Shown here piece by piece: positions 39,479 through 50,090 of a DNA stretch of 64,000 bases. This DNA comes from Maritimibacter harenae (GTDB lineage Bacteria; Pseudomonadota; Alphaproteobacteria; Rhodobacterales; Rhodobacteraceae): assembly GCF_009882975.1 (NCBI RefSeq), contig NZ_WTUX01000010.1, positions 356,367-420,366 on the forward strand, in the 5' to 3' direction. The notes under the pieces are model-generated. The model was not told the DNA's origin, made no database searches, and saw only the letters and a list, made by a program, of their open reading frames with translations. Each line of letters opens with the position of its first letter. Positions within the stretch are counted from its first letter, which is position 1. The translations under genes were made by a program, and so were the position numbers.

Positions 39479-40216
39479 ATGACCGACAAGAAAACCGCCC
39501 TCGTCATTTCCGCCCACAGCGCGGACTTCGTCTGGCGCGCCGGCGGCGCGATCGCGAAACATGCCAAGCTGGGCTACGACGTCACCGTCGTCTGCCTGTC
39601 CTTCGGCGAGCGCGGCGAGTCCGCGAAGCTGTGGAAGCAGGACGGCATGACGATGGAGAAGGTCAAGACCGAGCGCCGCAAGGAGGCCGAGAACGCCGCC
39701 AGCGCGCTGGGCGTCTACGACATTCAATTCTTCGATATGGGCGACTATCCCCTCGAGTTCACCCGCGAGTACAAGGACCAGATGGTCGACGTGATCCGCA
39801 AGGTGCAGCCGAAGTTCATGTTCTCGCACTCCAAGTGGGACCCCTACAACACCGACCACATGAACACGACGCAGTTCGCGCTCGAGACGCGCATGATGGC
39901 GCAGGCCTGGGGTCACAACCCGGGCGAGAAGGTGCTGGGCGCGCCTCAGCTCTACCTCTTCGAGCCGCACCAGACCGAGCAGATGAACTGGAAGCCGAAC
40001 ATCTTCCTCGACATCTCGGACGTGTGGGACAAGAAATGGGCCGCGATCCAGTGCATGCAGGGCCAGGAGCACCTGTGGCACTTCTACGAGAACGTGGCCG
40101 AGAACCGCGGCAACCACTTCCGCCGCAACTCCGGCGGGCAGGCCGGCGGCAAGGCCGCGACCCACGCGGAAGGCTTCGAGGCCATCTTCCCGCGCACCGT
40201 CGACGAGCTGGACTGA
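39479..40216 (+). CDS. galB: 4-oxalomesaconate hydratase, PIG-L family
   Basis: This 245-residue protein has the fold of zinc-dependent PIG-L deacetylases, with AHSAD (His13, Asp16) in place of AHPDD and [14 protein letters not shown] carrying the second metal-binding part. In Pseudomonas putida the 4-oxalomesaconate hydratase GalB belongs to this family and converts 4-oxalomesaconate to 4-carboxy-4-hydroxy-2-oxoadipate. The context of ligK, galD and ligI makes this role far more likely than sugar deacetylation. No LigJ-type hydratase is present, which agrees. The start at 39479 has a GGGAGAG ribosome site and removes an unrelated 32-residue leader. Confidence 0.88.
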   Translation: MTDKKTALVISAHSADFVWRAGGAIAKHAKLGYDVTVVCLSFGERGESAKLWKQDGMTMEKVKTERRKEAENAASALGVYDIQFFDMGDYPLEFTREYKDQMVDVIRKVQPKFMFSHSKWDPYNTDHMNTTQFALETRMMAQAWGHNPGEKVLGAPQLYLFEPHQTEQMNWKPNIFLDISDVWDKKWAAIQCMQGQEHLWHFYENVAENRGNHFRRNSGGQAGGKAATHAEGFEAIFPRTVDELD

Positions 40217-40227
40217 GGGGAGGACGC

Positions 40228-40920
40228 ATGACCTATCAACCCGGAACCACCGGCGTCGTCGTCCAGAACATCGAGCGCGCCGACCAGGCCGTGATCGACG
40301 GGCTCGCCGAATGCGGCGTGGCCACGGTGCACGAGGCGCAGGGCCGCAAGGGGCTCCTGAACAGCTACATGCGCCCGATCTATCCCGGCGCGCGTATCGC
40401 AGGCTCGGCGACCACGATCCTCGCGCCCCCGATGGACAACTGGATGATCCACGTGGCGATCGAGCAGCTGCAGCCCGGCGACGTGCTGCTCCTGGGCACG
40501 ATCAGCCCGTCGGACGCGGGCTACTTCGGCGACCTCCTGGCGACGTCGGCGCAGGCGCGCGGTTGCCGGGGGCTGATCATCGACGCCGGCGTGCGCGACG
40601 TGAAGGACCTGACCGAGATGAACTTCCCGGTCTGGTCCAAGGCCATCGGCGCCCAGGGCACGATCAAGGAGACGCTGGGATCGGTGAACGTGCCGGTCGT
40701 CTGCGCCGACGAGCTGGTCAATCCCGGCGACGTGATCGTGGCCGACGACGACGGCGTGGTCTGCGTGCGGCGCGAGGAGGCCGCGGAGGTGCTCAGGAAG
40801 GCGCAGGACCGCGAGGCGAACGAGGCCGCCAAGCGCGCGAAGTTCGAGGCGGGCGAGCTGGGGCTCGACATCTACGGGATGCGGCCGCGGCTCGAGGAAA
40901 AGGGCCTGAAATACGTCTGA
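40228..40920 (+). CDS. ligK: 4-carboxy-4-hydroxy-2-oxoadipate aldolase
   Basis: This 230-residue class II aldolase of the RraA-like HMG/CHA family splits 4-carboxy-4-hydroxy-2-oxoadipate into pyruvate and oxaloacetate, the last step of the pathway. The divalent metal site is in [14 protein letters not shown], and [19 protein letters not shown] is the conserved phosphate or carboxylate-binding loop. It follows galB by 11 bases with a GGGGAGGA ribosome site. GalC is the equivalent name in the gallate pathway. Confidence 0.92.
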   Translation: MTYQPGTTGVVVQNIERADQAVIDGLAECGVATVHEAQGRKGLLNSYMRPIYPGARIAGSATTILAPPMDNWMIHVAIEQLQPGDVLLLGTISPSDAGYFGDLLATSAQARGCRGLIIDAGVRDVKDLTEMNFPVWSKAIGAQGTIKETLGSVNVPVVCADELVNPGDVIVADDDGVVCVRREEAAEVLRKAQDREANEAAKRAKFEAGELGLDIYGMRPRLEEKGLKYV

Positions 40921-40926
40921 GGAATG

Positions 40927-41008
40927 TCGCCCCGGCTGCGCCGGGGCGACCCGCTGGAGGGGCGCTGCCCCTCCAGACCTCCCCGAAGTATTTCCGGAAC
41001 GATGAAGG
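40927..41008 (+). repeat. 3'-gene repeat element, copy A (two hairpins plus conserved tail)
   Basis: After ligK comes a 10-base stem TCGCCCCGGC-TGC-GCCGGGGCGA, then a second 10-base stem CTGGAGGGGC-GCT-GCCCCTCCAG. The tail CCGAAGTATTTCCGGAACG ends in ATGAAGGAGG, which also serves as the galD ribosome site. The same layout recurs at 44474-44540 and, on the minus strand, at 58193-58272. There is no T-run, so it is not an ordinary terminator. Confidence 0.65.
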
Positions 41009-41017
41009 AGGATCGCC

Positions 41018-42076
41018 GTGAGTGACGGTGTACGCTGCATGTGGATGCGGGGCGGGACCTCGAAGGGCGGGTTTTTCCTGGCCGAGGATCTGCCCGATGA
41101 CGAGGCGGCGCGGGATGCGTTTCTCCTGCGCGTGATGGGCAGCCCGGATGTCCGCCAGATCGACGGTATGGGCGGGACCGATCCGCTGACCTCGAAGGTG
41201 GCGGTCGTGAGGAAATCCGAGCGCGAGGGCGTGGACGTGGATTACCTCTTCTTGCAGGTCTTCGTCGATCAGCCCATCGTCACGGACAAGCAGAACTGCG
41301 GCAACATGCTGGCCGGTGTCGGCCCCTTCGCGATCGAGCGCGGGCTGATCCCCGCCACCGGCGACGAGACCAAGGTGTCGATCTACATGGAGAACACCGG
41401 GCAGGTGGCCGTGGCGGACGTGAAGACGCCGGGCGGTGTGGTGAGCTACGCCGGTGCGGCGGCCATCGACGGGGTGCCGGGGACGGCCGCGCCGATCCCG
41501 CTCGAGTTCAAGGACACCGCCGGGTCCTCCTGCGGCGCGCTGCTGCCCACCGGGAACGTGGTCGACACGGTCGAGGGCGTCGAGGTCACGATGATCGACA
41601 ACGGGATGCCCGTGGTCGTGATGCGGGGCGCCGATCTTGGCATCACCGGGGACGAGACGCCGGAAGCGCTCGAAGCCGACGAGACGCTGCGCGCCAAGCT
41701 GGAGGCGATCCGGCTGGCCTGCGGGCCGATGATGAACCTGGGCGACGTGACCGAGAAATCGGTGCCCAAGATGACGATGGTCACGGCGCCCAAGGCGGGC
41801 GGTGCGGTGAACACGCGCACCTTCATCCCGCATCGCTGCCACAAGACGATCGGCGTGCTGGGCGCGGTGAGCGTGGCGACGGCCTGCCTGCTCGAAGGAA
41901 GCCCCGCGAACGCGCTGGCCGAGACCGGGGAGGGCGCCGAGAGGAGCCTTTCCATCGAACATCCCACGGGCGAGATGACCGTGATCGCGAAACTGGACGA
42001 GGCGGGGACCCCCGTTTCGGCCGCCATCCTGCGCACCGCGCGCAAGCTGATGGACGGCGAAGTGTTTGGAGATTGA
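41018..42076 (+). CDS. galD: 4-oxalomesaconate tautomerase (PrpF family)
   Basis: This 352-residue enzyme interconverts keto and enol forms of 4-oxalomesaconate, supplying the form that GalB hydrates. It has the PrpF-like start CMWMRGGTSKGGFFLAEDLP and DKQNCGNMLAGVGPFAIERG, and matches GalD in size. The GTG start is preceded by AAGGAGG that belongs to the tail of repeat element A. It is followed two bases later by ligI. Confidence 0.92.
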   Translation: MSDGVRCMWMRGGTSKGGFFLAEDLPDDEAARDAFLLRVMGSPDVRQIDGMGGTDPLTSKVAVVRKSEREGVDVDYLFLQVFVDQPIVTDKQNCGNMLAGVGPFAIERGLIPATGDETKVSIYMENTGQVAVADVKTPGGVVSYAGAAAIDGVPGTAAPIPLEFKDTAGSSCGALLPTGNVVDTVEGVEVTMIDNGMPVVVMRGADLGITGDETPEALEADETLRAKLEAIRLACGPMMNLGDVTEKSVPKMTMVTAPKAGGAVNTRTFIPHRCHKTIGVLGAVSVATACLLEGSPANALAETGEGAERSLSIEHPTGEMTVIAKLDEAGTPVSAAILRTARKLMDGEVFGD

Positions 42077-42077
42077 G

Positions 42078-42974
42078 ATGACCGACGACGTGCAAGTGAA
42101 AGACCCCGACTGGCTGGATTTCCACCCGAACCCGAAGAAGCCGGACTTCACGCTTCCCGAGGGCGCGGTGGACGCGCATTGCCACGTGTTCGGGCCGAGC
42201 CCCGAGTTTCCCTTCGCGCCCGAGCGCAAGTACACGCCCTGCAACGCGGGCAAGGACAAGCTGTTCGAGCTGCGCGATTACCTGGGCTTCACGCGCAACG
42301 TGATCGTGCAGGCGACCTGCCACGGCAAGGACAACCGGGCGATGGCCGATGCCTGCCGGGCGGCCGGGGACCTGGCGCGGGGCGTGGCGAGCGTGCGCCA
42401 CGACATCACGCGCGAGGAGCTTGCCGAACTCGACGCGGCCGGGGTGCGCGGGGTGCGTTTCAACTTCGTCAAACGCCTGGTCGACGCGACGCCGCGCGAG
42501 CATTTCATGGAAGTGGCCGAGCGCATCCAGGAATTCGGCTGGTCGATCGTGGTCTATTTCGAGGCGGCCGACCTGGAAGAGCTGGAGCCCTTCCTCGAAA
42601 GCCTGCCGGGGATCATCGTGGTCGACCACATGGGGCGCCCCGACGTGGAGAAGGGCGTGGATCACCCCGACTTCCAGCGTTTCCTCGACCTGATGGCGCG
42701 CAACGACAACATCTGGTCGAAAGTGACCTGCCCCGAACGGCTGTCCGTGCAGGGGCCGCCGGTTTACGACGACGTGGTGCCCTTCGCGCGCGCCGTCGTG
42801 GAGCGGTTCCCCGACCGGGTGCTCTGGGGCACGGACTGGCCGCACCCGAACATGAAAAGCCACATGCCCGACGACGGCAACCTGGTGGATTTCATTCCCC
42901 GGATCGCGCCGACCGAGGAGGCGCAGCGCAAGCTCCTTGTCGACAACCCGATGCGGCTCTACTGGGCGCGCTGA
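42078..42974 (+). CDS. ligI: 2-pyrone-4,6-dicarboxylate lactonase
   Basis: This 298-residue amidohydrolase opens the lactone made by LigC to give 4-oxalomesaconate. The metal-binding start is GAVDAHCHVFGPSPEFPF, with VVDHMGRPDV in the middle and WGTDWPHPNM near the end supplying the catalytic Asp. The ATG at 42078 has GGAG ahead; a start at 42066 would overlap galD. Its presence together with LigC shows that protocatechuate carbon goes through the pyrone. Confidence 0.93.
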   Translation: MTDDVQVKDPDWLDFHPNPKKPDFTLPEGAVDAHCHVFGPSPEFPFAPERKYTPCNAGKDKLFELRDYLGFTRNVIVQATCHGKDNRAMADACRAAGDLARGVASVRHDITREELAELDAAGVRGVRFNFVKRLVDATPREHFMEVAERIQEFGWSIVVYFEAADLEELEPFLESLPGIIVVDHMGRPDVEKGVDHPDFQRFLDLMARNDNIWSKVTCPERLSVQGPPVYDDVVPFARAVVERFPDRVLWGTDWPHPNMKSHMPDDGNLVDFIPRIAPTEEAQRKLLVDNPMRLYWAR

Positions 42975-43005
42975 GCGGGGGCGCGCGCGCGGCCAAGTCG
43001 CCGCC

Positions 43006-43191
43006 ATGTATGCATTTAGCGGTAGGATGTTGGCCGGGCACCGGAAGCGGTGACCCGGCCAAATCTTGTCTCGCGGGGTCGCGGCGCCCGTTTGGGTCAG
43101 GCCATGAAGGCTATGGCCCATAAGATTTTCGTTTTTTCCATTCAATGACCGTCTTTGGCGCCGTGACTTGATTCAGGTCAAATGTATGCAT
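43006..43191. promoter_or_regulatory. Control region of the second dioxygenase: two ATGTATGCAT sites, hairpin and FNR-like box
   Basis: Identical ATGTATGCAT sequences occur at 43006-43015 and 43182-43191. Between them, GGCCAT-N7-ATGGCC (43100-43118) followed by TTTTCGTTTTTT looks like the terminator of the galB-ligI operon. TTGATTCAGGTCAA at 43168-43181 matches an FNR/FnrL box except for one base. The gene-free spacer runs from 42975 to 43238, and I see nothing else in it. Confidence 0.55.
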
Positions 43192-43238
43192 CCGGCGACG
43201 TGGCACACAGGCTCAGATCATACGAAGGAGGAACGGCC

Positions 43239-43598
43239 ATGCATGATATGCCGGGCTACGACTATCACATCGACATTCCGGGCACGACGATCTTCGACGG
43301 CAAGATGGCCATGAAGGGCTATGCGCTGAACAAGATGTGCTACGGCTTCAACAAGGCCGAGAACCGCGAAGCCTTCAAGGCGGACGAGGAAGGCTGGATG
43401 GAGAAATACGGTCTGACCGAGGCGCAGAAGGAAGCGATCCGCAAGCGCGACGTGCTGGGCCTGATCGCAGAAGGCGGCAACATCTATTACCTCGCGAAGT
43501 TCGCCGGGATCTTCGGGCTTTCGGTGCAGGACGTGGGCGGCCTGCAGACCGGCAAGACCACCGAGGAATTCAAGGCATACCTGGCGAGCCAGGCGTAA
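43239..43598 (+). CDS. Second LigA-type extradiol dioxygenase small subunit
   Basis: This 119-residue protein is a paralogue of the ligA product at 36670-37068. Shared features are YALNKMCYGF, EKYGLTEAQKEAIRKRDVLG and IAEGGNIYYLAKFAGIFG. The ATG at 43239 is supported by an AAGGAGGA ribosome site; the longer frame from 43182 is rejected. It forms a two-gene operon with the following catalytic subunit. The partner ring substrate may be gallate, 3-O-methylgallate or protocatechuate. Confidence 0.88.
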   Translation: MHDMPGYDYHIDIPGTTIFDGKMAMKGYALNKMCYGFNKAENREAFKADEEGWMEKYGLTEAQKEAIRKRDVLGLIAEGGNIYYLAKFAGIFGLSVQDVGGLQTGKTTEEFKAYLASQA

Positions 43599-43612
43599 GG
43601 GAGGACATCCAC

Positions 43613-44461
43613 ATGGCAACAATTCTTGGCGGGATCACCACGTCCCACATTCCGGCGGTCGGCAACGCGATCCAGAAGGAACTCTACGACGATCCCTACT
43701 GGAAGCCCTTCTTCGACGGCTATCCGAAGGTTCACGAGTGGATCCGGGAGCACAAGCCGGACTACTGCATCAACATCTACAACGACCACGGGCTCGGTTT
43801 CTTCCTCGACCGGATGCCGACCTTCGCGATCGGTTGCGCGAACGAGTATCGCAACGAGGACGAGGGCTGGGGCCTGCCCGCGCTCGATCCGTTCCCCGGC
43901 GCGCCGGAGCTGAGCTGGCACATCGCCGAGTCGATGGTCGCGGATCATTTCGACCTGACAACCTGCCAGGAGCTGGCGGTGGATCACGGCTTCGTCGTGC
44001 CCATGCAGCTCTTCTGGCCCGGTGCGCCGCACCACCCGGACATGCCGAAGACGGTTCCGATTTCGGCCAACACCGTGCAGCACCCGATCCCGACGCTGGC
44101 GCGGGCGCTGGACTTCGGCAAGGCGTTGGGCCGCGCGCTGCGCTCCTTCCCGGAAGATGCGAAGATCGTGATCCTGGGGACCGGCGGGCTAAGCCACCAG
44201 CTCGACGGGGAGCGCGCGGGCTTCATCAACAAGGAGTTCGACCAGTACTGCCTCGAGAACATCGTCTCCAATCCGGAAGAGCTGACCAAGATCTCCCGGA
44301 TGGAGCTGGTCGAGAAGGCGGGCGCGCAGGGCACCGAGTTCCTGATGTGGATGATGATGCGCGGTGCGCTGGGCGACGACGTGACCGAGATCACGCGCAA
44401 CTACCATATCCCGATCTCGAACACGGCCGCGGGCACGCTGCTGCTGGAATGCGCGGCGTGA
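43613..44461 (+). CDS. Second LigB-type extradiol dioxygenase catalytic subunit
   Basis: This 282-residue subunit keeps the iron ligands at the same places as LigB: His12 in TTSHIPA and His59 in YNDH. GTGGLSHQL supplies the base histidine and GTEFLMWMMMRGAL the probable third-ligand Glu. It differs clearly from the first LigB, for example NIYNDHGLGFFLDRMP and QLFWPGAPHHPDMPK instead of the LigB loops, so a different substrate is likely. Since GalB and GalD are present, gallate or 3-O-methylgallate are the best candidates. Known gallate dioxygenases are single fused chains, so a split enzyme would be unusual. Confidence 0.88.
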   Translation: MATILGGITTSHIPAVGNAIQKELYDDPYWKPFFDGYPKVHEWIREHKPDYCINIYNDHGLGFFLDRMPTFAIGCANEYRNEDEGWGLPALDPFPGAPELSWHIAESMVADHFDLTTCQELAVDHGFVVPMQLFWPGAPHHPDMPKTVPISANTVQHPIPTLARALDFGKALGRALRSFPEDAKIVILGTGGLSHQLDGERAGFINKEFDQYCLENIVSNPEELTKISRMELVEKAGAQGTEFLMWMMMRGALGDDVTEITRNYHIPISNTAAGTLLLECAA

Positions 44462-44473
44462 CGAGAAGGGGGA

Positions 44474-44540
44474 AGGCGGCTGCGCCGCCTCCGGAGGGCC
44501 GGCCCTCCGGACCTCCCGAGGTATTTACGAAACAGAGAAG
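44474..44540 (+). repeat. 3'-gene repeat element, copy B
   Basis: AGGCGGC-TGC-GCCGCCT is followed by a perfect 20-base palindrome at 44491-44510 (CCGGAGGGCC / GGCCCTCCGG). The tail ACCTCCCGAGGTATTTACG then AAACAGAGAAG follows. The layout and tail match copies A and C. It lies directly after the second dioxygenase operon in the sense direction and may end or protect that transcript. Confidence 0.6.
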
Positions 44541-44570
44541 GGGACGCGGGGAAAACTCGCGTCCCTTCTT

Positions 44571-45995
44571 TCATGCCGCGGCGTGGGGGCGCAGCCGGCG
44601 CAGGTCGTCGATGAAGCGGGCCTCTTCCTCGGCTTTGCGGACCGGGTCGGGCAGGCGCAGGATGAAGCTCGGGTGGATCGTGACGAAGAGCGGTGCGCCG
44701 TCGCAGGTTTCCTCGAACCGGCCGCGGCGACCGAGAAGGTTGCGGCGGTCGCCCGTGAGGCTTTCGAGCGCGGTGGCGCCAAGGGCCACCACGACGTCCG
44801 GGCGCACCCGTTCGCGTTCGAGGTCGAGCCACCAGCGACAATGGGCGATCTCCCCGGCGTTCGGCGCCTGGCGAAGCCGGCGCTTGCCGCGCGGGGTGAA
44901 TTTGAAATGTTTCACAGCATTGGTGACATAGGCCGTGTCGCGCGCGATCCCCGCGGTGGCGAGCGCGCGGTCGAAAAGTTGGCCTGCCGGTCCCACGAAG
45001 GGGCGGCCTTCGAGGTCTTCGCGGTCGCCCGGCTGTCCGCCCACGAACATGAGGGGCGCGCCCACCGGCCCCTCGCCGGGGACGGCCTGGGTGGCGTTGG
45101 CGTGGAGCGGGCAGTGGGTGCAGGCGTCGAGGGCGGCATGGATGCGATCCTGCGAGGCGGTGAGCGCCTCCTGCGCCCGGGCCACGCGGGCGGCCACCTT
45201 GCCGGCGCGGGGCGGGGCGAGGGTTGGCGCGGCCTCCGCCATCTCGCGGGCGCGGGACTGGGCGGTGGCGATGAGGTCGGGGATCAGCGCCGCCTCCGGC
45301 ATGTTGTGCCAGTATTTGCGGGGCATTTCCGCCTGCATGGCCTTGGGCTTCAGTCGCGCCGGGTTGAAGATCGAGCGGAAATAGGTGCGCCAGAGGTCTT
45401 CGGCGGCGTCCTCGGGCAGATCGGGGCGCGGGGCCGGGTCGGTGTAGGTGAGGTCTCCGTCCTCGAAATGCGCCGTCATGTCGGGCGTGAAGATCGACCA
45501 GTCCATGTCGCCGAAACGCTTGGCGAAAAAGGGGGCGGCCAGTTCCAGGATCGGGTGCGAGGGTTCGAACCAGGCGGCGAAACGGCAGCGCGGCCCTTCG
45601 GCGCCCAGGTCGCGGAAGCGCACGAAGGCATGCATCTTGTGGCGGTCGCGCCCGACCTCTTTCGCGAGCCGGTTCAGCTGCGCCACGCGCGTGTCGCCCC
45701 GGTCGTCCAGCAGGCGGCGGTCGGTGTCCACCGCACAGAGAAGCGCGTAGAGCCGGGTGAAGCGTTCCGGGTCGCCATGATGGATGGCAAGGCGCGCGAG
45801 GGCGACGAAATCCTTCGGGACCGTGATGCGCGGGACGGTGCGCGGGGGCGGGGCGGCCTGGGCGAAAAGGTCATCTTCGGACCCGCCGCGATGCCACAGG
45901 ATGTTCTCCGGCCGCATGCCCTCGGCCAGGAAGGCGCGGGCATGGTCGCGCCAGGCTTCGTACGTGCCGATCCGGGGGAGCGTCACACGCAGCAT
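44571..45995 (-). CDS. UdgX-family uracil-DNA binding protein fused to a DUF4130 domain
   Basis: This 474-residue protein combines an N-terminal DUF4130 domain (residues about 1-245, with MHAFVRFRDL and FIRSIFNPAR-like DLWRTYFRSIFNPARL) with a C-terminal family 4/UdgX uracil-DNA glycosylase fold. The latter has four-cysteine-type start CTHCPLH, GEGPVGAPLMFVGGQPGD, NAVKHFKF and IHPSFILR. In mycobacterial UdgX a KRRIH loop carries the histidine that bonds covalently to DNA. Here the loop reads KRRLRQ with Arg375 at that place. The ATG at 45995 overlaps the radical SAM gene stop by one base, so the two form an operon that is standard for this pair. It acts in DNA repair. Confidence 0.87.
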   Translation of the reverse strand: MLRVTLPRIGTYEAWRDHARAFLAEGMRPENILWHRGGSEDDLFAQAAPPPRTVPRITVPKDFVALARLAIHHGDPERFTRLYALLCAVDTDRRLLDDRGDTRVAQLNRLAKEVGRDRHKMHAFVRFRDLGAEGPRCRFAAWFEPSHPILELAAPFFAKRFGDMDWSIFTPDMTAHFEDGDLTYTDPAPRPDLPEDAAEDLWRTYFRSIFNPARLKPKAMQAEMPRKYWHNMPEAALIPDLIATAQSRAREMAEAAPTLAPPRAGKVAARVARAQEALTASQDRIHAALDACTHCPLHANATQAVPGEGPVGAPLMFVGGQPGDREDLEGRPFVGPAGQLFDRALATAGIARDTAYVTNAVKHFKFTPRGKRRLRQAPNAGEIAHCRWWLDLERERVRPDVVVALGATALESLTGDRRNLLGRRGRFEETCDGAPLFVTIHPSFILRLPDPVRKAEEEARFIDDLRRLRPHAAA

Positions 45996-47227
45996 CAGAA
46001 GAGCGACAGCTGCTCTGGCTGCGGCGCGAAGCGGGCCTCGAGGTCGGCCGCGTCGAGGTTCCGGGGCCGCCAGTCCAGCGCGGTGAGGAAGGGGCGCGCG
46101 TTCTTCAGGTTCGCGCCCATGCGCACGAGATCCTCGTAGCGCAGCGTGCGATGGCGGCGCGCCTTCAGGATGCGTCCCACCGTCCGGGTCCCGATGCCGG
46201 GCACACGCAGCAGCGTTTCGCGGTCGGCCCGGTTGATATCGACCGGAAAGAGGTGGCGGTTGGCGAGCGCCCAGGCGAGCTTCGGGTCCTTGCCCAGATC
46301 GAGGTTGCCGTCCGGGCGGTTCGCGGTGATCTCGCCCACGTCGAAGCCGTAGAAACGCATCAGCCAGTCGGCCTGGTAGAGCCGGTGTTCGCGCAGGAGC
46401 GGCGGCTGCACCAGCGGCAGGGCGGCCGAGCTGTCGGGGATCGGCGAGAAGGCGGAGTAGTAGACGCGCTTGAGCTTGTAGCTGGAATAGAGCCGGGTGG
46501 AGCTTTTCAGGATCGTGGCGTCGTTGGCCCCGTCCGCGCCCACGATCATCTGCGTCGACTGCCCGGCTGGGGCGAAGCGCGGCGCGCGGCGGCCGGTGTG
46601 TGTCTTGTCGCCTGCCGCCTCCTTGCGCAGGCGCACGTCGGCCATCGCCTTGCGGATGCGGGCGGGGGATTTCTCGGGCGCGTAGGACCTGACCGCGGCG
46701 TCGGTGGGCAGTTCCACGTTGATCGACAGCCGATCGGCGTAACGCCCCGCCTCGTCGAGAAGCTCGGGGGAGGCGTCGGGGATGGTCTTGAGGTGGATGT
46801 AGCCGCGGAAGCCGTGTTCCTCCCGCAGCATGCGGGCGATCCGGACCATGTCGGCCATCGTGTCGTCCGGCGTGCGGATGATGCCGGAGGAGAGGAACAG
46901 CCCCTCGATGTAGTTGCGGCGATAGAATTCGAGCGTGAGGGTCACGACCTCTTCCGGCGTGAAGCGCGCGCGGGTGACGTTCGAGGACACCCGGTTCACG
47001 CAATAGGCGCAGTCGTAGATGCAGAAGTTCGTCATCAGGATCTTGAGCAGGCTGATGCAGCGCCCGTCCGGGGCGTAGGCGTGGCAGATGCCCGAGCCGG
47101 TGGTCGACCCAATCCCGGTGCCGTCGCGGGAGTCGCGTCTCTGCCCGCCGCTCGAAGCGCAGGAGGCGTCGTATTTCGCGGCGTCCGAGAGGATCGCGAG
47201 CTTCTGGTCGAGGGTGAGCCGTGCCAT
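45995..47227 (-). CDS. Putative DNA modification/repair radical SAM protein
   Basis: This 410-residue radical SAM protein has the cluster motif CIYDCAYC (CX3CX2C) at about residue 68, followed by YIEGLFLSSGI and a C-terminal helix-hairpin-helix DNA-binding segment (LLRVPGIGTRTVGRIL). The family is always found next to a DUF4130 or UdgX-type gene and is thought to act in DNA repair or base modification, but its reaction is not known to me. It is the first gene of the pair. The pair sits inside the aromatic island without obvious functional link. Confidence 0.87.
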   Translation of the reverse strand: MARLTLDQKLAILSDAAKYDASCASSGGQRRDSRDGTGIGSTTGSGICHAYAPDGRCISLLKILMTNFCIYDCAYCVNRVSSNVTRARFTPEEVVTLTLEFYRRNYIEGLFLSSGIIRTPDDTMADMVRIARMLREEHGFRGYIHLKTIPDASPELLDEAGRYADRLSINVELPTDAAVRSYAPEKSPARIRKAMADVRLRKEAAGDKTHTGRRAPRFAPAGQSTQMIVGADGANDATILKSSTRLYSSYKLKRVYYSAFSPIPDSSAALPLVQPPLLREHRLYQADWLMRFYGFDVGEITANRPDGNLDLGKDPKLAWALANRHLFPVDINRADRETLLRVPGIGTRTVGRILKARRHRTLRYEDLVRMGANLKNARPFLTALDWRPRNLDAADLEARFAPQPEQLSLF

Positions 47228-47291
47228 CTGTTCACCCTATGTTCGCGTCTTGAGGGCGGCAATCCTGACGTGGCTGACATTTCGGTGAGGC

Positions 47292-49409
<2,118 letters not shown>

Positions 49410-49436
49410 CGGCATTGCCGATCCCCGGATGATCCG

Positions 49437-49463
49437 ACCGCCCGTGGCCCCGCCGCGGGCGGT
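49437..49463 (+). terminator. pobA terminator
   Basis: ACCGCCCG and CGGGCGGT form an eight-base stem 28 bases after the pobA stop and are followed by CTTCGTTTTC. Confidence 0.7.
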
Positions 49464-49522
49464 CTTCGTTTTCGGAGGCGAAAAAATCACGGAAATCTGG
49501 TAGGATACCGACCTGCGGCAGT

Positions 49523-49536
49523 TTGACCTATGTCAT
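49523..49536 (+). promoter_or_regulatory. FNR/FnrL-like box upstream of the universal stress gene
   Basis: TTGACCTATGTCAT lies 58 bases before the usp start. It matches TTGAY-N4-RTCAA except for the last base. Universal stress genes in Rhodobacteraceae are often under FnrL control, so the site is plausible. Confidence 0.45.
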
Positions 49537-49593
49537 GGCCGCGCGCCCGCGCGCGGCCCTATTCAGGATCAACGACAATTGGAGCGCTGACCC

Positions 49594-50001
49594 ATGTACA
49601 AGAATATTCTCGTCCCCATCGCCTTCGACGAAGCCCGGGATTCAAAGACCGCGCTGGAAATCGCGCACGCTATCTCGGAAGAGGGCGCCAAGATCACGGC
49701 GCTGCACGTGGTCGAGGAAATCCCGTCCTACGTGGCGCAGTACCTGCCGGAAGGCCAGATGGCCAAGAACCTGCACGAGATCGAAGACTCGCTCACCGAC
49801 AAGATCAAGGACGAGATCGGCGTGGACGTGAAGGTGGTCGAGGGCCACGCGGCCCAGTCGATCGTCGACTACGCGGCCAGCAACGGTATCGACTGCATCG
49901 TGGTCGCCTCCCACCGCCCGGGCGTGCAGGATTACTTCCTGGGCAGCACGGCCGCGCGCGTCGTGCGCCACGCCTCCTGCTCGGTCCACGTGGTGCGCTG
50001 A
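49594..50001 (+). CDS. Universal stress protein, UspA family
   Basis: This 135-residue single-domain protein has the UspA start YKNILVPIAFD and the ATP-binding end ASHRPGVQDYFLGSTAARVV, which fits the G-2X-G-9X-G(S/T) pattern in relaxed form. The family supports survival under starvation, redox or low-oxygen stress; the client is unknown. It stands alone behind an FNR-like box. Confidence 0.88.
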   Translation: MYKNILVPIAFDEARDSKTALEIAHAISEEGAKITALHVVEEIPSYVAQYLPEGQMAKNLHEIEDSLTDKIKDEIGVDVKVVEGHAAQSIVDYAASNGIDCIVVASHRPGVQDYFLGSTAARVVRHASCSVHVVR

Positions 50002-50090
50002 CGCTTCCACGCGACAGACCGTCAATGCTGCGGCGGGCCCATTGCGGCCCGCCGTTTTCGTGCGCATATCCAAGGGCGGAGGTATGCCTG

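Noticed and set aside
39479-40216. Calling the PIG-L family protein an N-acetylglucosamine deacetylase
   Set aside because: Its neighbours are ligK, galD and ligI, and the family includes the proven hydratase GalB; no amino-sugar genes lie nearby.
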